Shown: positions 26,581-36,170, counted from the stretch's first letter. The stretch is 64,000 nt of DNA from Halosaccharopolyspora lacisalsi (GCF_014137975.1 NZ_JACGWZ010000001.1:620001-684000); one strand, 5' to 3'. Notes: generated by a model not told the origin, from the sequence alone. Program-made: numbers and translations.

Positions 26581-29500
26581 CTACCTCGGGTAGTAGTGAT
26601 GATGAGATCCGCCGATCTGTTGGTACCGCTCGATGTCTCTGTTGTGTTCGTCGCTCCATCCGAAGTCTACGGCTTCTCTCGCTGGGTCGCCCTTTGGTTG
26701 CCCTGAGTGGAAGTGTGGTTCTCCGTCGTTGGTGTGCTCGGCTATGACCCTGGACCCGTTGCTGGTTTCGAATTGCCTGTAATGGCCGTGCGTTCCCGAG
26801 TCCTCGGAATATCGATACCCTGGGATCCCTCGTCGTGAGGGATCGTTTCCGACCTCCCATCGTTGGTCGGGCTCGGTTCCGCGTGGTATTCCTGCGCGGT
26901 CGTGAGCTGCGTCGAGCGCTTCTTGTCGACTGCTGTGGTAGACATTGCACGCGGCAAGTCCCAGCGGGTCGATCCATTTGTTCGGGTTCCCGACGTACCG
27001 GTGCGGATTCGGGCCTGCGACCAGACCCAGCGGATCGGTGCTCGCGTACCTCCCTGTAGTCGGGTCGTAGTGGCGGTGGTAGTTGTAGTTGAATCCGGTT
27101 TCCGGGTCGTGGTACTGACCCGGGAATCGCAGGGGAGTGTAGGCACCCGCGCGACTCTGGTCGAGGGTGGTGCCCCACAGCGTGGTGTGGTGGTACCAGG
27201 CGATCCCACCGTGGTCGTTGACGAGCTCGGTCGGCGTACCGACGAGGTCGGTGACGATGGAGTAGAACTGCTCGTCCACCCACTCCTGCGGCGCGCGGCG
27301 CAGCGGGGAGCGCTCGTTCTGGGTGATCGGCTTGAAGGTGCCGGGCTCGTAGTTCCACACGGTCACTCGGGCGTCGCCGAGCTGCGGCCCGTTGGGCACC
27401 CCGTCGCTGTGGGCCTGCTCGGCCAGTGCCACGCCGTCCCAGACGAAGTCGACCTGCTCGGCCACCCGCGACCGGTCCGGGGTGAGGCGCTGCTTGCACA
27501 CGCGTCGTCCCAGTGGGTCGTAGCGGTAGAGCCAGTAGGTGCCGTCCGGGGTGAGGCAGCCGACGAGCCGGTCGTCGGCGTCCCAGTAGTAGCGCCAGGT
27601 GTTCGGCTTGTGCGACAGGCGCTTCTGCTGCCGCAGCACCACGCGCCCCTGCGGGTCGTGCTCGTAGCGCACGTTGCCCGCGCGCCGGATCAGCGTGCCC
27701 GTGTACTCGCGATCGCCCACGGCGTCGGCGTCACCGGCGGTCGGCGGGGTGGGCCAAGACGCCTGAGCGACATTGCCCGCCGCGTCGTAGGCGTAGCGCT
27801 CGGTCCAGCCCGCGCCGTGCACGGCCGTGACCCGCCCGCCCCGGTCGAGGTCGAACAGGCGCGGGCCGGCCAACTGGTCGTCGATGCCGGTGAGGAACCC
27901 GTCCTCGCGGTAGGTGTAGGAACGCTGCTGGAGCTGGCGCCCGGCACCGCCGGTGATGCTCTGCGACCGCAACTGGTGGCTGGCGTCCCACTCCTGGTCC
28001 AGCACGGCCTCCGTGCCGAGCCCGCGCCGAACCTCGCGCCCCACGGCGTCGTGCTCGAACCGCAGCGTGCGACCGGCGGTGTGCAGCGCGACGGGCCGGC
28101 TGTTGGCGTCGTGCTCCCACGTGCTCTCCGCGCCGGAGGGAGTGCGTCGCATGATCCGCCGTCCGAGGGCGTCGTAGTCGGACCGCACCGTGCGGCCGTT
28201 GACGCTCTCGGCCAGCACCCGCCCCAGCGGGTCCCGCTGGAAGGTGACCCGGGTGTCACCGTCCACGGCCTCCAGCAGCCGCCCGACGTCGTCGTAGGTG
28301 AACGCGGTCGTCACCGAGCCGGAGCGGCGTTCGACGACGTTGCCCAGCACGTCGCGGGCGAAGAACGTCGTCTCGCCGACGCCGTTGGTGCGCTCCAGCA
28401 ACTGCCCGGCCGGGTCGTGGCGGTAGGTGACCGTGCGCTCGTTGAAGTCGGTCTCGGCGACGAGATTGCCGGCCACGTCGTACTCGTAGCGCCACACCAG
28501 GCCCTGCTCGTTGGTGACGCTCGTCAGTCGCAGCTCGGTGTCGTAGCCGAACTCCAGGCGCGTGCCGTCGGGACGCACCTCGGCGCTGGGCAGGTCGAAG
28601 TGGGTGATCTCGGTCTCGGTGACCTGACCCAGCGCGTCGACGTGGGTGCGCAGGTTGCCCTCGCCGTCGTAGCTCCACCGCTCGGTCGCGCCGTCGGGCA
28701 GGACGCGCCGGGCGGGTTTGCCGTCGGTGGTCCAGCCGAAGCGGGTCACCCCGCCCGCCGGGTCGGTGATGGTGCTGATGCGACCGAAGCCGTCGCGCTC
28801 GTAGCGCGTGACGGCGCCCAGCGGATCGACCACGCTCACCGGCAGCCCGGCGGCGTCGGTCTCCACCCGCCGCGTGTTGCCCAGCGCGTCGGTGACGCCG
28901 CTCAGGTGCCCGTGCTCGTCGTAGGCGTACGTCGTGGTGGTGCCGGTGGGGTCGGTGACGGCGGTGAGGTTGCCGCGCTCGTCGTAGCGGCGGTGCGAGA
29001 CGGTCCCGTCCGGCGCGACGACCGTCGTCGGCAGGTGCCGCTCGTTGTACTCCAGCAGCGTCTGACCACCGTTCGGGCGGGTCGCCCGCGTCAGGTTGCC
29101 GGACTCGTCGTAGTCGTAACGGACCGTGCGCCCGAGCGCGTCCGTGCGCGAGAGCAGCCGGTCGTGGCCGTCCCATTCGGACAGCTTCTCGTTGCCCGCC
29201 GGATCGACCTCGCGGACCGTCTGACCGGCCTCGTTGAGGTGGTAGGCCGTTCGCCGTCCCAGCGAGTCGGTCCAGTAGGTGACGCGGTCGACGTCGTCGT
29301 ACTCCAGGGACCCGCTGAGGAAACCGCCCGCCCCCTCGGCCCGGACACAACGACCCCGCTCGTAGGTGTAGCGGTACCAGGCACCGTTGCGGTCGGTCCA
29401 ACTCGTGATCCGTCCCGCCTCGTCGTAGCCGAACCGCAGCGGCTCGCCGGAGGCGTTGACCACACCGGTGAGTCGGCGGTCCTCGTAGTCGTAGCGGACG

Positions 29501-31095
29501 AGCCGCGTTTCCTCGTCGCCGTCGCGCAACGACAGCGACGTGACGAGCCCCTCGTGGGACTCGACCCCGATGCGGTAACCACCGCTGTGCCGGACTTCCA
29601 GCGGTGCTCCGGAGGAGTCGTGCTCGACGTCGATGCGGTGACCGTTGCGATCGGTGATCGAGGTCAACGGCAGTACGGAGTCGCCGGGCGCGAAGTACAG
29701 CGTCCGGCTCTGGGCGGGGTCGCTGATCGCGTACCCGCCGTCGTCGGTGCGCGACAGCGGGCGGTGAGGCCCCTTGTCCGCCATGACCGAGGCGCCGGGG
29801 GCCGGATGCGGGTAGGCGATCAGCGTGCCGTCGTCGGCGGCGAAACAGACGTTGCTCTCGTCGACCTCCAGCCGTTGGTCCAGCGTGGACCCCCACGTGG
29901 GGCCGAAGAAGCGCCCCACCCGGTAGGACGACAGATGCACTCGCTTGATGACCAGCGGCAGCGCGGCCGGGAGTTCGACGTCGGTCTGCGCCAGCACCAT
30001 GGAACCGGTGGCGACGTCGATCGGATCGCCGCACTGGTTCTTCTGGCTCGCCGGGCTGCTGTTCTCGGGGGTACCGGCCCCGTTCTTGTTCATGCTCGGC
30101 GGCTTCGAGCCGTCCGGGGTCTTGGTGCCCGACGGGGTGGTGTTCGCCGGCCCGTTGCCGTCCGGTGACGAGCCGTCCGGTTTGCTCGGGGACGAGGGCG
30201 TGTCGGTCGGCGTGGCGTCGGTGCTGGACGGGTTCGTGCTCGCCGGGGCATCGGTGCCCGCGGGGTTGGCGCCGGCCGGCGCGTCGGTGCTCGACGGGGT
30301 GGTGCTCGCGGGGGCGTCCGGGCCGCCGCCCTTGCCGCTCAGGCCCTTCCTGATGGCCGCCCAGATCTCGTCCAGCCTGCCCATGAGCGGCTGGAGCTTC
30401 TCCAGCGAGCGGTTGAGCTTGACGATGAAGTCCTTGATCCGGTTGACCCATTTCGAGATCAACGACACCGCCGAGGACACCACGTGCGGCGTGGCGATGC
30501 CGAGGGTGCCGCCGAGCTCGGCGGTCCACTGCGGGATCCGGACGACGATCGCCGAGACGCACTCGGCGATCAGGTCGCGCACGAGCTCGCGCACGAGGCC
30601 GACCAGCACGCCCACCAGCTCGACGACCGTGCCGATGGTGTCCGCGGCCGTGGAGGCGGCCTCGATCCGCTCGGCCTGCTTGGCGGTGGCGGCCTGGTAG
30701 GCCTCGGCGGCCTTGCCGGTCCAGCCCTCGGTGACGCTGGTGATCTCGGCGGCGAAGTCCTTGGCGACCTCACCGACGCTCTCGGCGACGTTGCGCCAGC
30801 TCTGCGCGTACGCGGCGATCTGGTCGGCGTCGCCGGTCAGCCACTCCAGCGCGTCCGACAGCGGTTCGACGTGTTCGATCAGCCACGACACCGCGTACTG
30901 CGCCAGCGTGCCCAGCGGGTCCATCGCCAGCGACAGCGCCTCCAGCCCGGTTCCGACACCGCCGAGGGCGATCTCCGACCAGGAGCCGGACTCGATGCCG
31001 CTGTGGAGGTCCTCGGCGGACTCGGCGATGCCGATTCCGGTCACGGCCTCGGTGGAGTCCTGGCGCTCGGCGATCAGCGGGTTCGGCTCGCTCAT
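26581..31095 (-). CDS. RHS-repeat polymorphic toxin with N-terminal WXG-like domain
   Basis: Contact- or secretion-delivered toxin of 1504 aa. Order of parts: helical WXG100/PPE-like export domain (about 1-250); Ser/Thr/Pro/Asp-rich linker with repeated PSSTDAP-type units (about 255-345); DUF6531-like start (CGDPIDVATGSMVL) at about 360; many YD/RHS repeats (RYDYDESGNLT type) to about 1350; RHS core end with DPLGLVAGPNPHRYVGN and WIDPLGLAA; then a variable tip of about 125 residues. The tip is His-rich (EHTNDGEPHFHSG, GGSHHHYYPR), suggesting an HNH-like nuclease, but no family is certain. Its ATG overlaps the stop of the EspC-like gene (TGATG). Confidence 0.9.
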   Translation of the reverse strand: MSEPNPLIAERQDSTEAVTGIGIAESAEDLHSGIESGSWSEIALGGVGTGLEALSLAMDPLGTLAQYAVSWLIEHVEPLSDALEWLTGDADQIAAYAQSWRNVAESVGEVAKDFAAEITSVTEGWTGKAAEAYQAATAKQAERIEAASTAADTIGTVVELVGVLVGLVRELVRDLIAECVSAIVVRIPQWTAELGGTLGIATPHVVSSAVSLISKWVNRIKDFIVKLNRSLEKLQPLMGRLDEIWAAIRKGLSGKGGGPDAPASTTPSSTDAPAGANPAGTDAPASTNPSSTDATPTDTPSSPSKPDGSSPDGNGPANTTPSGTKTPDGSKPPSMNKNGAGTPENSSPASQKNQCGDPIDVATGSMVLAQTDVELPAALPLVIKRVHLSSYRVGRFFGPTWGSTLDQRLEVDESNVCFAADDGTLIAYPHPAPGASVMADKGPHRPLSRTDDGGYAISDPAQSRTLYFAPGDSVLPLTSITDRNGHRIDVEHDSSGAPLEVRHSGGYRIGVESHEGLVTSLSLRDGDEETRLVRYDYEDRRLTGVVNASGEPLRFGYDEAGRITSWTDRNGAWYRYTYERGRCVRAEGAGGFLSGSLEYDDVDRVTYWTDSLGRRTAYHLNEAGQTVREVDPAGNEKLSEWDGHDRLLSRTDALGRTVRYDYDESGNLTRATRPNGGQTLLEYNERHLPTTVVAPDGTVSHRRYDERGNLTAVTDPTGTTTTYAYDEHGHLSGVTDALGNTRRVETDAAGLPVSVVDPLGAVTRYERDGFGRISTITDPAGGVTRFGWTTDGKPARRVLPDGATERWSYDGEGNLRTHVDALGQVTETEITHFDLPSAEVRPDGTRLEFGYDTELRLTSVTNEQGLVWRYEYDVAGNLVAETDFNERTVTYRHDPAGQLLERTNGVGETTFFARDVLGNVVERRSGSVTTAFTYDDVGRLLEAVDGDTRVTFQRDPLGRVLAESVNGRTVRSDYDALGRRIMRRTPSGAESTWEHDANSRPVALHTAGRTLRFEHDAVGREVRRGLGTEAVLDQEWDASHQLRSQSITGGAGRQLQQRSYTYREDGFLTGIDDQLAGPRLFDLDRGGRVTAVHGAGWTERYAYDAAGNVAQASWPTPPTAGDADAVGDREYTGTLIRRAGNVRYEHDPQGRVVLRQQKRLSHKPNTWRYYWDADDRLVGCLTPDGTYWLYRYDPLGRRVCKQRLTPDRSRVAEQVDFVWDGVALAEQAHSDGVPNGPQLGDARVTVWNYEPGTFKPITQNERSPLRRAPQEWVDEQFYSIVTDLVGTPTELVNDHGGIAWYHHTTLWGTTLDQSRAGAYTPLRFPGQYHDPETGFNYNYHRHYDPTTGRYASTDPLGLVAGPNPHRYVGNPNKWIDPLGLAACNVYHSSRQEALDAAHDRAGIPRGTEPDQRWEVGNDPSRRGIPGYRYSEDSGTHGHYRQFETSNGSRVIAEHTNDGEPHFHSGQPKGDPAREAVDFGWSDEHNRDIERYQQIGGSHHHYYPR

Positions 31096-31409
31096 CAGGG
31101 CTCGATCTCCCGCAGCAAGGCGTCGTTGCCGCTCTCCGTCTCGTCATAGGTCGAGGCGGCCCGCCGCACGTTCGAGGCGGTGTCGTTCATCGCCTCCGAC
31201 GCCCGGGACAGCGCGTCGACGCCGGGTCGGGAGACCCCCTGCACGATCGGTACGAAGAAGGCGCAGATCTTGCCGTAGGCCTCGGTGCTCATGGTCACCT
31301 GCTCGGCGGCGCCGACCGCCGTGTCGAGCCGGTCGGCCAGCGCCCGCAACTTCTTGGCGTGCCCGCGCAGCTCCTCCGTCGAGGTCTCGAAACCCTCACC
31401 GTCGCCCAT
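31095..31409 (-). CDS. EspC-like type VII secretion target, RHS cassette
   Basis: Helical 104-aa protein of the EspC/WXG100 type. It resembles the protein at 9291-9614 in length, in the central turn (AYGKICAFFVPI) and in the tail (TYDETESGNDALLREIEP), which contains a YxxxE-like export signal. It is coupled to the RHS gene by a one-base stop/start overlap, so it is likely the secretion partner of the toxin. Confidence 0.8.
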   Translation of the reverse strand: MGDGEGFETSTEELRGHAKKLRALADRLDTAVGAAEQVTMSTEAYGKICAFFVPIVQGVSRPGVDALSRASEAMNDTASNVRRAASTYDETESGNDALLREIEP

Positions 31410-31430
31410 GATCCCTCCGAAAAGTGCCGG

Positions 31431-31877
31431 TCAGCGCAAGTACGTGGTGCCGTCGTCGTCCGGGGGCTGCTCCTCCTCGGCGTCGGCGTCCTCATCGGGA
31501 ACCGGGAACCGCCGCCGGTAGGAGTCCGTGACCGCGTTGACGGTGTCCTCGTCGTCACCGACCGTCTCCGTCATCACGGCCGAGACCTGCTCGGTGATGC
31601 CCGCCTGCGCGCGCTGGATGGTCGACATCACCGCCGCGGCGACCTCGGAACCGGAGCGCCTGCGCACGTCGTCGGAGATGGTCATGTCGGTGACGGCTCC
31701 CCCGGAGTCGACGGTCACCCGGACCAGCCCGTCGCGGGAGGAAGCCGTCGAGGAGACCTCGCTGACCTGCTGCTGCATCCGCTGGTAGCGCGCGGCCTTG
31801 GCCTCGACCTGGGCGGCCCAGTTCTCGATGCCCTCGCGGGCGCTCGCGCCGTCCATCCCGAATACCGGCTCGCTCAT
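31431..31877 (-). CDS. YbaB/EbfC-family protein, first gene of RHS cassette
   Basis: Product of 148 aa with a YbaB-like core: coiled-coil helix (WAAQVEAKAARYQRMQQQ), strand pair (VRVTVDSGGAVTDMTIS), second helix (AAAVMSTIQRAQAG), and an acidic tail ending DDDGTTYLR. AGGAGG lies in front of ATG 31877. The order YbaB, EspC-like, WXG-domain effector, small downstream gene repeats that of 7512-10066. Upstream, 31878-32125 (248 bases) is the divergent promoter region; I see no clear element in it. Confidence 0.8.
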   Translation of the reverse strand: MSEPVFGMDGASAREGIENWAAQVEAKAARYQRMQQQVSEVSSTASSRDGLVRVTVDSGGAVTDMTISDDVRRRSGSEVAAAVMSTIQRAQAGITEQVSAVMTETVGDDEDTVNAVTDSYRRRFPVPDEDADAEEEQPPDDDGTTYLR

Positions 31878-32125
31878 GTGCGTTTCCTCCTCGTTGGAGC
31901 CACTGCCGGAGGTCCGACGGCACGAAGCGTGCTCGGGTTCCATCGCGTACGTGGTCGCGAAAACATGAAACCCCATCGAGAAGGCTCCGTGGCACGTTTC
32001 GCGCGGAGTTGCTCCGAACGGCCCAGCGCGCCGGAGGAACTCGAAGATCATCAACATCGGACTTCCGGAACCCTTTCTGGCAGGTCAGTGCGGGTTCGCG
32101 GGCAGGCCTGTGATAAGTAGGGCAG

Positions 32126-32590
32126 GTGAGCATGCAGCCGCTGGCCACCTCCGTACACCGCGCCTACACCCCCGATCTCGATCCGCAGGACTTCTACCGG
32201 ATGTTGCGCCTGCGCGTGGACGTCTTCGTGGTCGAACAGCAGTGCGCCTACGCCGAACTCGACGGCCGTGACCTCGAACCGGACACGCGGCACTTCTGGA
32301 TCGACTCCGCCGACGGAGTGCTCGGCTACCTGCGGCTGCTGGAGGAACCCGGAGGCATCGTGCGGATCGGCCGGGTCTGCACCGCCGACATCGGTCGGGG
32401 CATGGGGCTGGGCCGGAAACTCATGCACGCCGCCGTGGCCGAGTCCCGGCGTTCGCCGACCGTGCTGTCGGCCCAGACCTACGCGGTGGAGTTCTACCGG
32501 TCCTTCGGATTCGCCGTCGACGGCGAGGAGTACGACGAGGACGGCATCCCGCACGTGGACATGCGCCGCGAGCCCGTGCTGCCGAAGTGA
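32126..32590 (+). CDS. ElaA-type GNAT acetyltransferase
   Basis: Product of 154 aa with the ElaA subgroup signature: [27 protein letters not shown], then [20 protein letters not shown] for acetyl-CoA binding, and [15 protein letters not shown]. Cytosolic; substrate unknown. GTG 32126 is preceded by AGGGCAG. It is divergent from the YbaB gene of the RHS cassette. Confidence 0.9.
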   Translation: MSMQPLATSVHRAYTPDLDPQDFYRMLRLRVDVFVVEQQCAYAELDGRDLEPDTRHFWIDSADGVLGYLRLLEEPGGIVRIGRVCTADIGRGMGLGRKLMHAAVAESRRSPTVLSAQTYAVEFYRSFGFAVDGEEYDEDGIPHVDMRREPVLPK

Positions 32591-32649
32591 GGTCGCGCCG
32601 GGTGGCGCGGGTTACACGACGCCGTCGCGGCATTGGGCGAATGCGGTGG

Positions 32650-32830
32650 TTCTGAGACGATGCACGACGGTCCAGCAAGGAGCGGTTGAGGGAAGCCGGT
32701 GCGAATCCGGCACGGCCGGCGCCACTGTGACCGGGGAGCGTGCCTCCCCCGAGAGCCACCGGGGTGACCTGGGAAGGCCGGAGGGCGCGGAGATCCGGGA
32801 GTCAGGACACTGCCGCTTGCTTGCCTCACA
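32650..32830 (+). promoter_or_regulatory. Cobalamin (AdoCbl) riboswitch upstream of the ChlI/ChlD-like gene
   Basis: Conserved core pieces are visible: GAAGCCGGTGCGAATCCGG (32692-32710), GCCACTGTGACCG (32721-32733) and the B12 box AGTCAGGACACTG (32800-32812). The gene starts about 55 bases after the box. Outer limits are approximate. The riboswitch should lower expression when cobalamin is plentiful. Confidence 0.93.
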
Positions 32831-32867
32831 ACCCGGGGCGTCCGAGACCCGAGGAAGGAATCCAGGC

Positions 32868-34988
32868 ATGACCGCTGCGATCGCGCGGTATCCCTTCTCC
32901 GCCGTGGTTGGCCACGACGACCTACAACTGGCTCTGCTGCTCAACGCCGTGCACCCACGGATCGGCGGTGTGCTGGTGCGCGGCGAGAAGGGCACGGCCA
33001 AGTCCACCATCGTGCGTGCGCTGGCCGCGCTGCTGCCCGCCCTGTCCACGGTGTCCGACTGCCGGTTCGGCTGTGACCCGCGGGACCCCGATCCCGGCTG
33101 CCCGGACGGTCCGCACGGTGACGCCGAGACGCGGGAGCGTCCGGCCGAGCTCGTCGAGCTGCCGGTCGGCGCCACCGAGGACCGGTTGATCGGGTCCCTC
33201 GACGTGGAACGGGCGCTGACCGAGGGCGTGCGCGCCTATCAACCGGGGCTGCTGGCCTCGGCCCATCGGGGTGTGCTCTACGTCGACGAGGTCAACCTGC
33301 TGCACGACCATCTCGTGGACCTGTTGCTGGACGCGGCGGCGATGGGGCGTTCCCACGTCGAACGCGAGGGCATGTCGATCTCGCACGCGGCGTCGTTCCT
33401 GCTCGTGGGCACGATGAATCCCGAGGAGGGCGAGCTGCGGCCACAGTTGCTGGACCGCTTCGGGCTCACCGTGCAGGTCTCGGCCTCCCGCGAGGTCGCC
33501 ACGCGCACCGAGGTCGTGCGTCGCAGGCTGGCCTTCGAGGCCGACCCGGTGGGCTTCGCCGAGCAGTGGGCGGCCGAGGACGCCGAGCTGGCCAAGCGCA
33601 TCGCCGTCGCCAGGGAGCGCGTGGGTTCCGTCGTGCTGCCCGACTCGGAGGTGCGGCGGATCGCGGCGCTGTGCGCGTCGTTCGAAGTGGACGGTATGCG
33701 CGCGGATCTCGTGCTCGCGCGGACCGCCGTCGCGCACGCGGCCTGGCGAGGTGTCGACACGGTCGCCGAGGAGGACGTGGCGGCGGCGGCGCGGTTGGCG
33801 CTGCCGCACCGCAGGCGTCGCGATCCCTTCGACGAGCCCGGTGTCGAGGAGGAGCAGCTGCAGCAGGCGCTCGAGGACGCCGCCGAGTCCGCTCGTTCGG
33901 ACGGCGACGGGGAGGGAGACGGCGGAGACGACGGGGACGGCGGAGACGGCGGGGACGAGGAACCGCCCCAGGGACCGGACGGTGGTGGTCCGCCCGACGA
34001 CGGCCCCGAAGGCCCGGACAGTGGTCCGGGGGGTGGTGGCCCCGAGGACGGCGAGCAACCGCGCGGCCGCGATGGTCAACCCCGTCAGGACAGCCAGGAC
34101 GATTCCGGGCAGGCTCCCGAGGAGCGGGATCCCGCCGCTCCGAACTCCGCTTTCAAGGCGCGACTGCTGGAGGTTCCCGGGCTGGGTGAGGGCGCACCGG
34201 GACGCCGGTCGCGGTCCCGGTCGCGCACCGGCCAGGTGGTCCGTCCTTCCGGTGTGGACGGCAGCGGTATTCATCTGCCCGCCACCCTCGTGGCTGCGGC
34301 CCCGCACCAGGCCCAGCGCGGCCGGAAGGGGCCCGGTCTGGTGCTGCGTGGTGACGACCTGCGGCACTCCGTGCGAGAGGGGCGCGAGGGGAACCTGGTG
34401 CTTTTCGCCGTGGACGCGTCGGGGTCCATGGCCGCGCGTGAGCGCATGTCCGCGGTCAGCGGCGCGGTGCTGTCGCTGCTCCGTGATGCTTACCAGCGCC
34501 GGGACAAGGTCGGTGTGGTGACGTTTCGGGGAGATGCCGCCGAGGTGGCGCTTCCGCCGACGTCCTCGGTGGACACCGCCGCGACGCGGATGCGGCGGTT
34601 GCGCACGGGAGGGCGCACGCCGCTGGCGGACGGCCTGCTCAAGGCACGCAAGGTCGTGATGACCGAGCGGCTGCGCGATCCGCAGCGGCGTCCGCTGCTG
34701 GTGCTGCTCACCGACGGCAAGGCGACCGTGCCCGCGGAAGCCCCGGCCGCGCGGGAGCAGCGCAGCCGCAAATCGGTCGACGACGCGCTGCGCTCGGCGG
34801 CGCTGCTGACCGATCTCGGCGTGGCCTCCGTGGTCGTGGACTGCGAGAACGGTCCGGTCAAACTCGGCATGGCCGACAGGCTCGCCGGAGTGCTGGACGC
34901 TCCGTGCCTGCGGCTGGAGGAACTCTCGGCGGACAACGTCGCCGGGGTCGTGCGTGCGGCCCGTGAGGGCACACCGCAACCCGCTTGA
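32868..34988 (+). CDS. Fused ChlI/ChlD-like (Mg-chelatase type) AAA+ and VWA protein, probable cobaltochelatase partner
   Basis: ATP-driven helper for metal insertion, 706 aa, expected to work with CobN to insert cobalt in the aerobic pathway. Parts: AAA+ domain (Walker [10 protein letters not shown]; Walker [30 protein letters not shown]), an acidic Gly/Asp/Pro-rich linker (about 335-430), and a VWA domain with MIDAS motif [14 protein letters not shown]. The fusion matches the mycobacterial Rv2850c type; separate CobS/CobT genes are not seen. ATG 32868 has GAGGAAGGA upstream and lies behind a cobalamin riboswitch, supporting the link to cobalamin rather than chlorophyll chemistry. Confidence 0.9.
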   Translation: MTAAIARYPFSAVVGHDDLQLALLLNAVHPRIGGVLVRGEKGTAKSTIVRALAALLPALSTVSDCRFGCDPRDPDPGCPDGPHGDAETRERPAELVELPVGATEDRLIGSLDVERALTEGVRAYQPGLLASAHRGVLYVDEVNLLHDHLVDLLLDAAAMGRSHVEREGMSISHAASFLLVGTMNPEEGELRPQLLDRFGLTVQVSASREVATRTEVVRRRLAFEADPVGFAEQWAAEDAELAKRIAVARERVGSVVLPDSEVRRIAALCASFEVDGMRADLVLARTAVAHAAWRGVDTVAEEDVAAAARLALPHRRRRDPFDEPGVEEEQLQQALEDAAESARSDGDGEGDGGDDGDGGDGGDEEPPQGPDGGGPPDDGPEGPDSGPGGGGPEDGEQPRGRDGQPRQDSQDDSGQAPEERDPAAPNSAFKARLLEVPGLGEGAPGRRSRSRSRTGQVVRPSGVDGSGIHLPATLVAAAPHQAQRGRKGPGLVLRGDDLRHSVREGREGNLVLFAVDASGSMAARERMSAVSGAVLSLLRDAYQRRDKVGVVTFRGDAAEVALPPTSSVDTAATRMRRLRTGGRTPLADGLLKARKVVMTERLRDPQRRPLLVLLTDGKATVPAEAPAAREQRSRKSVDDALRSAALLTDLGVASVVVDCENGPVKLGMADRLAGVLDAPCLRLEELSADNVAGVVRAAREGTPQPA

Positions 34989-35001
34989 TCTCGTTTTGAT
35001 T

Positions 35002-35020
35002 ACGAGGGTGCTGCCCTCGT
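35002..35020 (+). terminator. Hairpin after the ChlI/ChlD-like gene
   Basis: ACGAGGG and CCCTCGT (7-bp arms, 5-nt loop) lie 13 bases past the stop codon in an AT-richer stretch. No long T-run follows. Confidence 0.6.
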
Positions 35021-35044
35021 GTGTATCTTGCTACGATGTTGAGC

Positions 35045-35126
35045 GTCCACCTGACCCCCAGGGGTGGACTTAGCGCCCCCGGAACTCCCGGTGACCCCCA
35101 GGCCGGTCGAGTTCGGGGGCGCCCTT
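35045..35126 (+). ncRNA. Twin-hairpin structured RNA candidate with identical loops
   Basis: Hairpin 1: arms 35045-35051 and 35063-35069 (7 bp). Hairpin 2: a long interrupted stem from 35073-35091 to 35103-35122. Both end in the same 11-nt loop TGACCCCCAGG (35052-35062 and 35092-35102). Hairpin 2 is followed by CCCTT, like a terminator. TACGAT at 35032-35037 could be a -10 box giving a transcript start close to hairpin 1. No known riboswitch class was recognised. It could be a small RNA or the leader of the gene at 35231. Confidence 0.5.
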
Positions 35127-35230
35127 ATGTCCGAGGCTCATCGTGCGGCAGCCGGTCGGGCGGTGGGGCCGCGCCCGTCGCGACCGCGAAGATCGACGGC
35201 TTCTCGGCGGTGACGTGTTGTCATGGAGCC

Positions 35231-35968
35231 ATGAGCTCACACCTGCGTCCTGTCGAGCACGTGGACGACTGGATCGCGCCCCGGTTCGGGGATGTCACCG
35301 GCCGGGTCGGGTCGACCGTGCCGCACGGTTTCGCGGCGTACGCGCGCATCCTGCACCCGCTGGAAGACGCCGAGGACGAGCCGGCCACCTGGAGCGATGT
35401 CGCCGCTTTCACCGGCAGCCACGAGCACGCGCTGATGCAGTTCGGCGCGATCTCCCGGTCACCGGAGTGGCCCGGCACCGAGCCGGAGGAGGGGAACCTC
35501 TCCCCGGATCGGTTGGAGCGGTTGTGCGACGTGCTGGATCGCCACACACCGGCGGAGGCCGAGTGCTTCTTCGCGCTGTGGGAGGGGTACGGATGGGTCC
35601 ACGGCAGCCCGGGCGTGGTGATCATGGGCAGTGACGAGGTCGTGCCGCCGGCGTTTCCGCCGGAGGTGCTGAACGGTCCGCGGCTGCGTCACTGGGGAGG
35701 GCGGGACTACCTCGTCTTTCGCGGCGGGCTGCGCGCCGCGTCCGAGATGGGGTGGCACCGCGACGAGTGGTTCAGTCCGCAGTCGCCCAACCTGTTCTGG
35801 CCCGCGGACCGGAGCTGGTGCGTGGCCACCGAGATCGACTTCGACTCCACCCTCGTCGCGGGGACGGCCGAGCTCGTCGCCGACGTCCTCGCCCACCAGG
35901 GGCTGGAGGCGTGGTCCGTCGGCCCCGAGGACTCCCTCACCGTCGACGGAGACCACCTCAACCGCTGA
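35231..35968 (+). CDS. Conserved actinobacterial hypothetical protein
   Basis: No function known to me; 245 aa, soluble, no signal peptide. Features seen: VGSTVPHGFAAYARILHPLE near the start, a Trp-rich middle (LWEGYGWVHG), and the ending SPNLFWPADRSWCVATEIDFDSTLVAG with an acidic final region, which recurs in actinobacterial hypothetical proteins. ATG 35231 has only a close GGAG; the start is therefore uncertain. It follows the twin-hairpin RNA candidate by about 105 bases. Confidence 0.75.
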   Translation: MSSHLRPVEHVDDWIAPRFGDVTGRVGSTVPHGFAAYARILHPLEDAEDEPATWSDVAAFTGSHEHALMQFGAISRSPEWPGTEPEEGNLSPDRLERLCDVLDRHTPAEAECFFALWEGYGWVHGSPGVVIMGSDEVVPPAFPPEVLNGPRLRHWGGRDYLVFRGGLRAASEMGWHRDEWFSPQSPNLFWPADRSWCVATEIDFDSTLVAGTAELVADVLAHQGLEAWSVGPEDSLTVDGDHLNR

Positions 35969-36007
35969 CGGGCCACGACACCGCGTAACTCTTCCCGGCA
36001 GGTTGGT

Positions 36008-36039
36008 GGTTTCCCGGTTTCGCGCGAAACCGGGAAACC
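36008..36039. repeat. 32-bp perfect palindrome, copy 1
   Basis: A perfect nested palindrome: GGTTTCCC, then the 16-bp core GGTTTCGCGCGAAACC, then GGGAAACC. The identical 32 bases occur at 46897-46928. It lies 40 bases after the hypothetical gene and upstream of cobO, so it could fold as a terminator without T-run. Confidence 0.85.
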
Positions 36040-36125
36040 CTGCGTTCGCGGTCGCCCGCTTCGCCGTCCCGCGACATTCGTCACCGGGGGCAGTGGTGTC
36101 GGTCCCCGCGCGCGTCCCGTGCCGT

Positions 36126-36131
36126 TAGGGT
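36126..36131 (+). promoter_or_regulatory. cobO: -10-like element for cobO
   Basis: TAGGGT lies 40 bases before ATG 36171, giving a short leader that contains GAGGA (36161-36165). No cobalamin riboswitch core is present here. Confidence 0.35.
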
Positions 36132-36170
36132 CGACGAACCTGCTCGCCAACGTCGACACGAGGACACCAC

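Noticed and set aside
26863-30168. An 1100-codon open frame antisense to the RHS gene
   Set aside because: It mirrors the third-codon GC bias of the RHS gene and shows no domain; the minus-strand RHS reading is unambiguous.
35045-35126. Guanidine-II (mini-ykkC) riboswitch
   Set aside because: The two-hairpin form is similar, but the loops are TGACCCCCAGG, not ACGR, and no guanidine-related gene follows.
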